A stretch of DNA of 5,529 nt from positions 1 to 5,529 of the forward strand of contig CALFBL010000386.1 in NCBI GenBank assembly GCA_937951695.1, in the 5' to 3' direction. The first letter of the stretch is position 1; each line of letters begins with the position of its first letter. The stretch comes from an uncultured Granulosicoccaceae bacterium. Lineage in GTDB: Bacteria > Pseudomonadota > Gammaproteobacteria > Granulosicoccales > Granulosicoccaceae. Shown in pieces: positions 1 through 5,529 of this stretch. The position numbers and the translations under genes were made by a program. The notes under the pieces are model-generated. The model was not told the origin of the DNA and did not search any database. It saw only the letters and a list, made by a program, of their open reading frames with translations.

Positions 1-112
1 AGAATGAAACTACGAGGAAACGGTGATTCAAGAGTCGAATCAATACTGATGTATATTTCTTATTCTTTTCCTTATGTTCACAGGCGTGTATTGTACTAGT
101 CGATATGTAAGC
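1..112. other. AT-rich segment of unknown origin replacing the rest of the binding-protein gene
   Basis: This stretch is about 35% GC, whereas the adjoining binding-protein coding sequence (121-240) is about 54% GC. It matches neither the expected continuation of that gene nor any element I recognise. It contains one short inverted repeat (24-42). The boundary with recognisable coding sequence falls at about 112/113, inside the hexamer AAGCTT (109-114). It could be the edge of an insertion or deletion, or a chimeric assembly or cloning junction. Confidence 0.5.
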
Positions 113-400
113 TTGCTCGAGAAACTGCATGCGGTTAGACGATTGGACCGATACTGTTTCCAGTTCAACGCCCATAGCGTCAGCGGCCGCCTGGGCAATA
201 TCGACTTCCATTCCGACAATATTGCCGTCGCTGTCCCGATAGCCCCACGGCTTGTAATCTGCCTTAACGCCAACGACCATTTTGCCGCGCTCCATGACTT
301 TGTTCCAGACATCATTGGTACAGGCCGCATGGCTGATGGATGACAGTGTACCCAGAGCCGTGGCAACTATCGTTGAAACTGCAATTTTTTTAACACTCAT
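1..400 (-). CDS. Periplasmic amino-acid-type ABC transporter binding protein, N-terminal part only (homology breaks off)
   Basis: This gene starts at the ATG at 400, behind a good ribosome site (GAGGAAA about 7 bases upstream). Residues 1-25 look like a Sec signal peptide: KK near the N-terminus, a hydrophobic stretch, then a Ser-His-Ala cleavage site. Residues 32-96 match the start of the SBP_bac_3 family (periplasmic binding of polar amino acids for an ABC importer), with the blocks GKMVVGVKADYKPWGYRD, GMEVDIAQAAADAMGVE and QSSNRMQFLEQ. Family members continue after FLEQ with a GK-[IV]-D-L type block and about 160 more residues. Here the reading frame stays open to the window edge, but from codon 97 (position 112 downward) it encodes Lys/Ile/Ser-rich sequence with no family resemblance. 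The gene is therefore probably truncated or rearranged and unlikely to make a working binding protein. It is transcribed divergently from the dehydrogenase gene. The ligand is unknown. Confidence 0.75.
   Translation of the reverse strand, partial: MSVKKIAVSTIVATALGTLSSISHAACTNDVWNKVMERGKMVVGVKADYKPWGYRDSDGNIVGMEVDIAQAAADAMGVELETVSVQSSNRMQFLEQAYISTSTIHACEHKEKNKKYTSVLIRLLNHRFLVVSF
24..42. repeat. Short inverted repeat (6-base arms)
   Basis: TGATTC at 24-29 and GAATCA at 37-42 are perfect inverted copies separated by 7 bases. The following 45-70 stretch is T-rich but has no continuous T-run directly after the hairpin, so it is not a convincing intrinsic terminator. Its role is unknown. Confidence 0.3.
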
Positions 401-486
401 AATGATTTTCCTCGTGTCGAATGAAAGTGGATGATGAATAGATAGTTGCCCTCAGAGTGAGCAATCTTGTTGTTATCTCTGTCGAG

Positions 487-503
487 AACACGTGATGAGT
501 GTT
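487..503. promoter_or_regulatory. Candidate operator in the divergent intergenic region
   Basis: AACAC (487-491) and GTGTT (499-503) form a 17-base inverted repeat with a 7-base spacer. This spacing suits a dimeric regulator bound to adjacent faces of the DNA. It lies between the divergent binding-protein and dehydrogenase genes, 16 bases upstream of the candidate -35 element of the latter. That location fits an activator or repressor site, but no regulator gene is present in the window and the arms are short enough to occur by chance. Confidence 0.25.
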
Positions 504-519
504 TCAAACGGCACCGTGA

Positions 520-548
520 TTGTCAAATTATGTGTTGCATGCTTCAAT
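520..548 (+). promoter_or_regulatory. Candidate sigma-70 promoter for the dehydrogenase gene
   Basis: TTGTCA (520-525, five of six matches to the -35 consensus) is followed after 17 bases by TTCAAT (543-548, four of six matches to the -10 consensus). Transcription would begin near 555, leaving a leader of about 25 bases before the ATG at 581. If real, it excludes the upstream in-frame starts at 467, 530 and 539. I see no equally good promoter for the divergent minus-strand gene. Confidence 0.35.
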
Positions 549-580
549 GGCCGCTCGAACCCGTCAATCGGATGCACGCC

Positions 581-2974
581 ATGACCAGCCCCTTGCCCAC
601 TCATGCCTCAGTAGTGGTGATTGGCGGCGGAATCATGGGGTGCTCAACCCTTTACCATTTGGCCCAGCTGGGTGTGACTGACGCCGTGCTGCTCGAGCGC
701 AACCGACTGACCTCAGGGACTACCTGGCATTCTGCAGCTCAGGTGAGAGCGCTTCGCAGTTCGCGAAATCTGACTCGGATGATTCAATATTCAGTGGATC
801 TTTACAGTCAATTGGAGCAAGAAACCGGTCAATCTGTTGGCTGGATACAAAAAGGTTCGTTGTCCATCGCAACCCAACCGGATCGTATGATTCATATCAA
901 GCGCCAGGAAGCTCTGGCGCATGCCTACGGTATTGATGCACGCTCTATCAGTGCCGGTGAGGCGGCGACGCGTTGGCCATTGATGAACAGTGAAGATGTG
1001 TTAGGGGCGGTGTGGTCACCCGAGGACGGCAGAGTATCTCCCAGTGACGTGTGTGCCGCTTTGACTAAGGCAGCACGATCAATGGGTGCTAAATTCTTTG
1101 AAAATACAGGCGTCACAGGTGTACTTACTGAGAACGGCGCTGTGCGCGGTATTGAAACCACAACGGGTGCTATCCGCTGCGATGCCATCGCGTTATGCGC
1201 AGGCTTGTGGTCGCGCGAGATCGGCGCTATGGCTGGCAGTGAGGTGCCTGTTCAAGCCTGTGAACACTTTTATTTACTGACCAATCCAGTAGACGGAATT
1301 ACTGGGAACACACCGACATTGTCAGATCATGATTCGCATCTCTACATACGTGACGATTCCGGCGGCTTGTTAGTGGGCTGCTTTGAGCCAGTGGGTAAAG
1401 CGGTTGCGCCCGGTGTGCTCGGTGAGAATTTTGAATTTGAATTGCTGCCAGAAGATTGGGATCACTTTGAACCCATGATGCGCAACGCCTTGCATCGTCT
1501 GCCTGTGCTGGAAAACGCCGAGGTGAAAATGCTGGTAAATGGGCCGGAGAGCTTCACACCCGATGGCACATTCATGTTAGGCGAAACTGCAGAAACTCAA
1601 GGATTGTATTTGGGCTGTGGGATGAATTCTGTCGGTATTGCCAGCGGTGGGGGAGCAGGGATGAATCTGGCGCATTGCATTGTGCACGGCAAAACCGCTT
1701 ATGACTTAACCGAAGCTGATGCGAAGCGTTTTGCCCCCGTGTTTAACTCATTGGATCATCTCATGCACCGAGCGCCTGAAATTTTAGGCACGCATTACGA
1801 CATCAGTTATCCCGCTAAGCAACTTCGGTCTGCCCGCAACCTTCGATCGCTTCCTCTTGCCGAGGAGCATCGGCAGGCCAAAGCCTATTTGGGGCAATTC
1901 TATGGCTGGGAGCGACCGCTGTATTTTGATGCGGATACCGAACCTAGATTGACCTTCGATCGTTCCGATTGGCATGAACACGTGCGCGGTGAAGTGCGTG
2001 CAGCTCATGAACGCTCCGGACTCTTTGATCTGTCGTCATTGGGTAAAATCGACGTAATAGGTGCCGATGCAGAAGCCTTCCTGATGAGTACCTGTGCCGG
2101 TCACGTTAACCGCGCTGTAGGACGGGTGATGTACAGCGCCGTGTTAAATGCAGCAGGAACCTACGAAAGCGACATCACACTACAACGTCTCACTCAAGAC
2201 CACTACCGATTGTTCGTCGGAACCAACCACATCAATCGCGACTTCGCGTGGTTTAGCCGTGCAGCCGTTGGTTATAACGTTACCGTGGTGGACGTGACAG
2301 AGCGCTACGCGGTGCTTGCCTTGATGGGCCCCACGGCCGCTGATGTGGTGAAAGCGATGCAAGGTGACTTGACGACTATCGAGTATTTCTCGCATGAGCC
2401 AAGCCGGCTCGCTGGAATTGTTGTCCGAGCCGCCCGGGTGTCGTACATTGGCGAAGCTGGTTGGGAAATAAGCTGTAATTGGAGCGATGTAAACGCTCTG
2501 TACGCTGCCATGATTACGGCCGGAGCGACGCCCTGTGGGCTGTTTGCGCAAACCTCCATGCGCATTGAGAAGGGATTTTGCGCCATGGGTCATGAGTTGG
2601 ATTCCGATGTGTCTCCGGTTGATGTCGGGTTAGACGTCTTCACTCGAAAATTGGGTGGATTTATCGGACACGCAGCGTTGCAAGAGGCAAGTGAGAACGG
2701 CAGAGTAAACTGTATGAGGTCTTTGTTGTTTGACGATATGTCAGTTAATCCGATAGGGCATGAACCGGTCTATCGTGGTGAAGAACCTATCGGCACTACG
2801 AGCTCGTGTGCGTTCGGATTCCGGATTGGCAAACCCATTGCGCTTGCTCTTTTGGATAAACCTCTAGCCACCGGGGTCAGGGTACGCGTCAACGTCGGTG
2901 GTGAGCTCGTTGAGGCCATCGTATGTTCTGGCGCTGCCTATGATCCGATGGGTAAGCGAATGGGTTTGGGTTAG
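581..2974 (+). CDS. FAD-dependent oxidoreductase/GcvT fusion (dimethylglycine/sarcosine dehydrogenase family)
   Basis: This 797-residue protein has the full architecture of dimethylglycine/sarcosine dehydrogenases. These oxidise an N-methyl group at FAD and hand the one-carbon unit to tetrahydrofolate. Residues 10-40 form the FAD Rossmann motif (VVVIGGGIMGC), with Glu39 ending the second strand. His50 in SGTTWHSAA matches the histidine that carries covalent FAD in characterised relatives. The DAO domain ends with GCGMNSVGIASGGGAG at 345-360, followed by a linking domain (about 370-425). A GcvT folate domain follows (about 430-690) with YESD ending at Asp531, the conserved acidic residue of the family, and YIGEAGWE near 621. 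The GcvT C-terminal barrel runs from about 713 and ends in YDPMGKRMGLG. I chose ATG 581 because the Rossmann strand begins nine residues later, as is usual, although no clear ribosome site is visible. ATG 572 is also possible. Which methylamine is the substrate cannot be decided. Confidence 0.88.
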   Translation: MTSPLPTHASVVVIGGGIMGCSTLYHLAQLGVTDAVLLERNRLTSGTTWHSAAQVRALRSSRNLTRMIQYSVDLYSQLEQETGQSVGWIQKGSLSIATQPDRMIHIKRQEALAHAYGIDARSISAGEAATRWPLMNSEDVLGAVWSPEDGRVSPSDVCAALTKAARSMGAKFFENTGVTGVLTENGAVRGIETTTGAIRCDAIALCAGLWSREIGAMAGSEVPVQACEHFYLLTNPVDGITGNTPTLSDHDSHLYIRDDSGGLLVGCFEPVGKAVAPGVLGENFEFELLPEDWDHFEPMMRNALHRLPVLENAEVKMLVNGPESFTPDGTFMLGETAETQGLYLGCGMNSVGIASGGGAGMNLAHCIVHGKTAYDLTEADAKRFAPVFNSLDHLMHRAPEILGTHYDISYPAKQLRSARNLRSLPLAEEHRQAKAYLGQFYGWERPLYFDADTEPRLTFDRSDWHEHVRGEVRAAHERSGLFDLSSLGKIDVIGADAEAFLMSTCAGHVNRAVGRVMYSAVLNAAGTYESDITLQRLTQDHYRLFVGTNHINRDFAWFSRAAVGYNVTVVDVTERYAVLALMGPTAADVVKAMQGDLTTIEYFSHEPSRLAGIVVRAARVSYIGEAGWEISCNWSDVNALYAAMITAGATPCGLFAQTSMRIEKGFCAMGHELDSDVSPVDVGLDVFTRKLGGFIGHAALQEASENGRVNCMRSLLFDDMSVNPIGHEPVYRGEEPIGTTSSCAFGFRIGKPIALALLDKPLATGVRVRVNVGGELVEAIVCSGAAYDPMGKRMGLG

Positions 2975-3010
2975 TAGAACGGTATTTTTACGGGGGTCGA
3001 AGAGGTCGAG

Positions 3011-3358
3011 ATGAAAACAATCAAGGGTAGTTGTCATTGTCAGGCCATTCAGTTTGAAATAGCCACCGATATTACCGCACTGACCACTTGCGATTGTTCT
3101 ATCTGCGCGCGAAAGAATGCGCTGATGGTCAAGGTTCACGAAACGTCGATGACTATCACAGCGGGTGAAGATTTTTTAAATACTTACCACTTTAATACGA
3201 AAACCGCCATGCATTATTTTTGTAAGGCCTGAGGGATCTATCCGTTTCATAGGCAACGCATGCCACCTGATTTCTACGGGGTGAACGTTTATTGTCTTGA
3301 AAATTTTGATCCAAAGGGTATACCCGTTCGAGCTACTGACGGAATCGGGATGGACTGA
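3011..3358 (+). pseudogene. GFA-family (formaldehyde-activating-enzyme-like) protein with one in-frame TGA at a conserved Cys
   Basis: The gene starts 36 bases after the dehydrogenase stop, with a good ribosome site (AGAGG, 5 bases before ATG 3011), so it is probably co-transcribed. The frame encodes GSCHC (Cys8, Cys10), CDCSIC (Cys27, Cys29, Cys32) and HYFCKA (Cys71), then meets TGA at 3230-3232. Without any frameshift it continues as GIYPFHRQRMPPDFYGVNVY and on to PVRATDG, ending at TGA 3356-3358. This gives 115 codons, the normal size of short GFA proteins. The family reads FCxxCG here, so TGA stands where the last cysteine belongs. In characterised Gfa, Cys pairs equivalent to 8/10 and 71/74 bind a structural zinc and 27/29/32 a second zinc. 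Likely explanations are a nonsense mutation or base error at a TGC/TGT codon. Selenocysteine is possible but unsupported. Plain translation would stop after 73 residues and lose the fourth zinc ligand. Confidence 0.75.
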
Positions 3359-3384
3359 ACGTTCTATAGTCACAGTCACTTTCA

Positions 3385-3419
3385 GACGTTCGTACGACGA
3401 GCTCGACTACGGTAACGTT
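3385..3419 (+). other. Imperfect hairpin between the GFA and VOC genes
   Basis: ACGTTCGTA at 3386-3394 pairs with 3408-3418, giving nine Watson-Crick pairs with a two-base bulge (GT at 3412-3413). A G-T pair extends the base at 3385/3419. The 13-base apical region contains the palindrome CGAGCTCG (3398-3405), directly next to a second palindrome TCGTACGA (3390-3397). It sits in the 97-base gap between the two genes. There is no T-run directly after it (the nearest, TTTTT, is at 3445-3450), so it is not a typical intrinsic terminator. It may be an mRNA stability or processing element, or a protein binding site. Confidence 0.45.
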
Positions 3420-3455
3420 GTGCAAAGTCGACCAAGAAACTTGAGTTTTTCAAAT

Positions 3456-3821
3456 ATGAAGAATCTTAAAATAACCGAAATCAAAGCCTTCGTACCTTCG
3501 AAAGACTTCGAACTGTCCAAACAGTTTTATCAGGACATCGGTTTTACCATGGCCTCTGAAGGAGGCGGGGTTGCCTACTTTCATTTTGATCACGTCAGTT
3601 TTTTGCTGCAAGATTACTGTGCTGAATCGCAGGCAGAGAATTTTAATATGCACATTCTTGTGCAGGACGTGGACGCTTGGTGGGCTCATGTGAATGACAG
3701 CGGTGTAGTGAAAAAATTTGGCGTCACGCTAACACCGATAGAAACCCAACCGTGGGCCATGAGAGACTTTCGTCTGACAGACCCTTCCGGTGTGGTGTGG
3801 CGCGTCGCTGAAAATATCTGA
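3456..3821 (+). CDS. VOC-superfamily (glyoxalase/bleomycin-resistance fold) protein
   Basis: This 121-residue protein has the paired beta-alpha-beta-beta-beta modules of the vicinal oxygen chelate fold. The first module runs from ITEIKAFVPSKDFELSKQFY and QDIGF to YFHFDHVSFLLQDY (about residues 5-52). The second runs from MHILVQDVDAWWAHV to MRDFRLTDPSGVVWRVAEN (about 64-120). VOC proteins are cytoplasmic, usually dimeric, and often metal-dependent, with roles from methylglyoxal detoxification to antibiotic binding. Here the usual Gly-Asn and acidic residue of the DPxGN-hydrophobic-E motif are replaced (DPSGVVWRVAE), so metal binding and catalysis are uncertain. The frame is open upstream to 3297, but that part overlaps the GFA tail and is not VOC-like. 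ATG 3456 gives a normal length, although its ribosome site is weak (GAG about 10 bases upstream). It lies in the same direction as the GFA gene and may share its transcript. The ligand is unknown. Confidence 0.8.
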   Translation: MKNLKITEIKAFVPSKDFELSKQFYQDIGFTMASEGGGVAYFHFDHVSFLLQDYCAESQAENFNMHILVQDVDAWWAHVNDSGVVKKFGVTLTPIETQPWAMRDFRLTDPSGVVWRVAENI

Positions 3822-3862
3822 ATCTGTTTAATTCTACAAGCCCACTTTGAACCGAGGCGCAT

Positions 3863-3997
3863 ATGGGTCTTTACACGCATTTATGTCTGAAAGTATCCGA
3901 ACAGGGCATAGATTCTGAAGCCGGTATTGTTGCCTCCAGAGAGAGAAAATACGGTTGCCCGCTGCGTAGCGCAATCCAATTAAAAAAATCACACTAA
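3863..3997 (+). CDS. Possible small ORF (44 residues), unrecognised
   Basis: An ATG at 3863 follows GAGG with a 5-base gap and opens a 44-codon frame (starting MGLYTHLCLKVSEQ, ending IQLKKSH) that stops at TAA 3995-3997. It begins 41 bases after the VOC stop on the same strand, and its stop overlaps the last codon of the convergent minus-strand gene. I recognise no family, and it has no signal peptide or membrane segment. In its favour is the well-placed ribosome site. Against it are the short length, the lack of any recognisable motif, and a candidate terminator hairpin inside it. It may be chance or a decayed gene. Confidence 0.18.
   Translation: MGLYTHLCLKVSEQGIDSEAGIVASRERKYGCPLRSAIQLKKSH
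3940..3974 (-). terminator. Candidate intrinsic terminator of the minus-strand dehydrogenase gene
   Basis: Read on the minus strand from 3974, TTGCGCT pairs with AGC-GCAA (two-base GG bulge, four-base loop ACGC), ending at 3955. Then comes CCGTATTTTCTCTCT (3954-3940). The hairpin begins 19 bases after the stop codon at 3994. The T-rich tail is interrupted and starts five bases late, so this is only a moderate candidate. Confidence 0.3.
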
Positions 3998-5529
3998 CCT
4001 CGCATTTTCTCTCCCTTGGGATCATACAACGGCTCTAACGCAATACGGGCGGGGCGACGTTCACCCAGCACTTCAATTTCAAACAAACCTTCTTCGTCGC
4101 GTTGGCTTAAATTTTTTGGAATGTACCCTTGCGCAAGCGACGCTTGCACGTAGTGCCCGTAGCCACCTGAGGTAATCCAACCCACCACTCGCCAGTCACC
4201 GTCGGTTTGTGGGTTAGGCAATGGGAATTCTGCCCCGCTTGAATCAAATCGTTTTGCACCATACTCGTGCGGTGCTACAACCGTATCTACAACCGCGTCG
4301 CCGATCTTTGCCCACACCGGTTCATCGCCCATGACATCCGCATCCAGTGCATCGATGACAAAGCTTACGCGACGTACCAGACCGCCATTGTCAAATTCAT
4401 CCAGAGCAGCGTTGCGTCCGATAAACGAGTGGTTGCCGAGCTTGATAAACCGGTCCATGTCCGCTTCGTAAGGTCCGTACAACGGGCGAAGTTCGCCGAA
4501 CCAGGTGGGGAAGTTTTTCTCCAGCCGCATAGAAAGCAGGGCGCGCATGCCATAGTCCACGATTTTGTACTGGGCTCCTGCCTGCTTGATGCCTTCGTAC
4601 ACCTTGCGTTGGTACGAAGGCTCCATCCAGATCTCATAGCCTAGGTCTCCACTGAAACTGATTCGATTGACTCGGCATGGTGCGCCATTGACAGCCATGC
4701 TGCGATGATCCATGAAACGAAATCCCTTATTCGAGACGTCGTCATCGCACAGGGCTGACAAGACATCGCGCGCGCGCGGCCCGGTTACCGCAAGCCCCAC
4801 AAGATTTGCACCGAATACCTGAATTGATACGTCACTGTCGCATGGGATATGCGAATCAAACCAGCGCATGTGATACTTCTGTGCCGCGATAGAGCCCCAC
4901 ATGAAGTAATGGTTTTCATTGGCGTGGGTTGCGGCGTTGGCTATGGTGAAATCGCCAATGAGTTTTCCGCGCTCGTTTAGCATCGGGGTTAATACAATTC
5001 GCCCTTGACGAGGTAGGGTGTTGGTCATCAGCGAATCGAGAAAATCGGTTGCGTCTTTACCGGTAATTTCGTATTTCGCAAAGTTCGAAATTTCGGTCAC
5101 ACCGACACCGGTTCTGGCTCCGGTTACTTCACGGGCGATTGCTTCGAAATCGTTTGACCGGTGGAAGCGTGGAATATCGTGAGCGGTCTCTGCGCTGTTG
5201 GCAAACCACAACGGTGATTCTAGCCCCCAACTGTCTCCCATCACGGCATGGTTTTCATTCACCATGATGTCGTACAGTGGCGTGGTTTGTTGTGGACGGG
5301 CTGCCGGCAATTCTTCATTGGGAAAACGAATGGAGAATCGGCGCGAATAATTTTCCCGAACCTTGGCGTTGGTGTAGCGTAGAGTTGCCCAATCTCCGAA
5401 GCGTGCCACGTCCATGCCCCACAAATCAAAGCCTGGGTCACCGTCCACCATCCAGTTTGATAGCGCTAAGCCAACACCGCCTCCCTGGGAGAAACCTGCC
5501 ATCACCGCACACGCGCACCAGAAGTTGGT
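3994..5529 (-). CDS. Second FAD-dependent oxidoreductase/GcvT fusion, C-terminal two thirds (N-terminus outside window)
   Basis: The frame is open from the window edge at 5529 down to TAG at 3996-3994, giving 511 residues. The true start lies outside, since the family is about 800 residues and the FAD Rossmann domain is missing here. The first residues, NFWCACAVMAGFSQGGGVG, are the last FAD-contacting strand and glycine-rich turn of the DAO domain, so apparent starts at 5505 or 5502 are internal. A linking domain (DLWGMDVARFGDWA) follows, then a GcvT folate domain from about 4.9-5.2 kb. Its RGKLIGDFTIA carries the conserved acidic residue (codon 4953-4951), followed by FSGDLGYEIWM and MRLEKNFPTWFGELRPLYGP. 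The GcvT C-terminal barrel ends in LEPLYDPKGEKMRG. It probably demethylates an N-methylated amine using folate, as dimethylglycine or sarcosine dehydrogenases do. It is convergent with the plus-strand genes and clearly a different subfamily from the enzyme at 581-2974. Confidence 0.88.
   Translation of the reverse strand, partial: TNFWCACAVMAGFSQGGGVGLALSNWMVDGDPGFDLWGMDVARFGDWATLRYTNAKVRENYSRRFSIRFPNEELPAARPQQTTPLYDIMVNENHAVMGDSWGLESPLWFANSAETAHDIPRFHRSNDFEAIAREVTGARTGVGVTEISNFAKYEITGKDATDFLDSLMTNTLPRQGRIVLTPMLNERGKLIGDFTIANAATHANENHYFMWGSIAAQKYHMRWFDSHIPCDSDVSIQVFGANLVGLAVTGPRARDVLSALCDDDVSNKGFRFMDHRSMAVNGAPCRVNRISFSGDLGYEIWMEPSYQRKVYEGIKQAGAQYKIVDYGMRALLSMRLEKNFPTWFGELRPLYGPYEADMDRFIKLGNHSFIGRNAALDEFDNGGLVRRVSFVIDALDADVMGDEPVWAKIGDAVVDTVVAPHEYGAKRFDSSGAEFPLPNPQTDGDWRVVGWITSGGYGHYVQASLAQGYIPKNLSQRDEEGLFEIEVLGERRPARIALEPLYDPKGEKMRG

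Noticed and set aside
183..190. NotI-type octamer GCGGCCGC as a sign of cloned DNA
   Set aside because: It lies inside well-conserved binding-protein coding sequence (the AQAAADAM region) and is explained by alanine codons.
74..343. Plus-strand open frame opposite the binding-protein gene
   Set aside because: It is antisense to a clear signal peptide plus SBP_bac_3 domain and has no family resemblance of its own.
467..580. Extension of the dehydrogenase to the TTG at 467 (38 extra residues) or to ATG 530/539
   Set aside because: The added residues do not resemble the family, have no ribosome site, and would lie upstream of or within the candidate promoter. Family members begin about ten residues before the Rossmann strand, which fits ATG 581 (or 572).
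2180..2593. Long antisense open frames inside the dehydrogenase gene
   Set aside because: They are shadows of a strongly conserved coding frame on the plus strand, with no recognisable product. The same applies to the antisense frames at 925-1188 and 1784-2008, and to the plus-strand frame at 4267-4644.
3238..3264. Candidate SECIS hairpins after the GFA TGA
   Set aside because: Three mutually exclusive stems of four or five pairs can be drawn. None has the G in the first two apical-loop bases typical of bacterial SECIS elements, and one is too close to the TGA. They are kept only as an item for a proper predictor.
3297..3455. Upstream extension of the VOC gene to 3297
   Set aside because: The extra 53 codons overlap the conserved GFA tail in another frame, have no VOC similarity, and would make the protein much longer than the single-domain family size.
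3994..5529. Identification of the minus-strand gene as a DMSP demethylase (DmdA)
   Set aside because: DmdA is a stand-alone GcvT-type protein of about 370 residues. Here the GcvT part is preceded by the end of a flavoprotein oxidoreductase domain in the same frame.

Overview
The window is a stretch of a Gram-negative genome, most likely proteobacterial and possibly a marine gammaproteobacterium. The grounds are mid-range GC, Shine-Dalgarno-type starts, an exported binding protein with a Sec signal peptide, and genes for demethylating methylated amines. The taxon is an inference from gene style only. TAG and TGA are both used as ordinary terminal stops, so nothing suggests a recoded TGA genome-wide.

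Layout. Positions 400 down to 1 (minus) hold the first 96 codons of a periplasmic amino-acid-type ABC transporter binding protein. Its homology stops abruptly near position 112, and an AT-rich segment of unknown origin follows to the window edge. A divergent intergenic region (401-580) carries a candidate operator and a candidate promoter for the plus-strand genes. Positions 581-2974 (plus) encode a complete FAD-dependent oxidoreductase fused to a GcvT-like folate domain, of the dimethylglycine/sarcosine dehydrogenase family. It is followed 36 bases later by a GFA-family gene (formaldehyde-activating-enzyme-like, 3011-3358). That gene is interrupted by a single in-frame TGA exactly where the family has a conserved zinc-ligand cysteine. 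After a gap containing a strong imperfect hairpin comes a small VOC/glyoxalase-fold gene (3456-3821). A convergent minus-strand gene (3994 to beyond 5529) encodes the C-terminal two thirds of a second, divergent FAD/GcvT fusion enzyme.

How the genes may work together. Enzymes of the dimethylglycine/sarcosine dehydrogenase family oxidatively remove N-methyl groups and pass the carbon to tetrahydrofolate, with formaldehyde as the uncoupled product. A GFA-type protein and a VOC protein beside them suit a small methylated-amine/formaldehyde module, with the binding protein as a possible importer. The exact substrates cannot be read from sequence. I see no tRNA, rRNA, CRISPR array or complete mobile element. 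The two observations most worth checking are the TGA at the GFA cysteine and the broken binding-protein gene.
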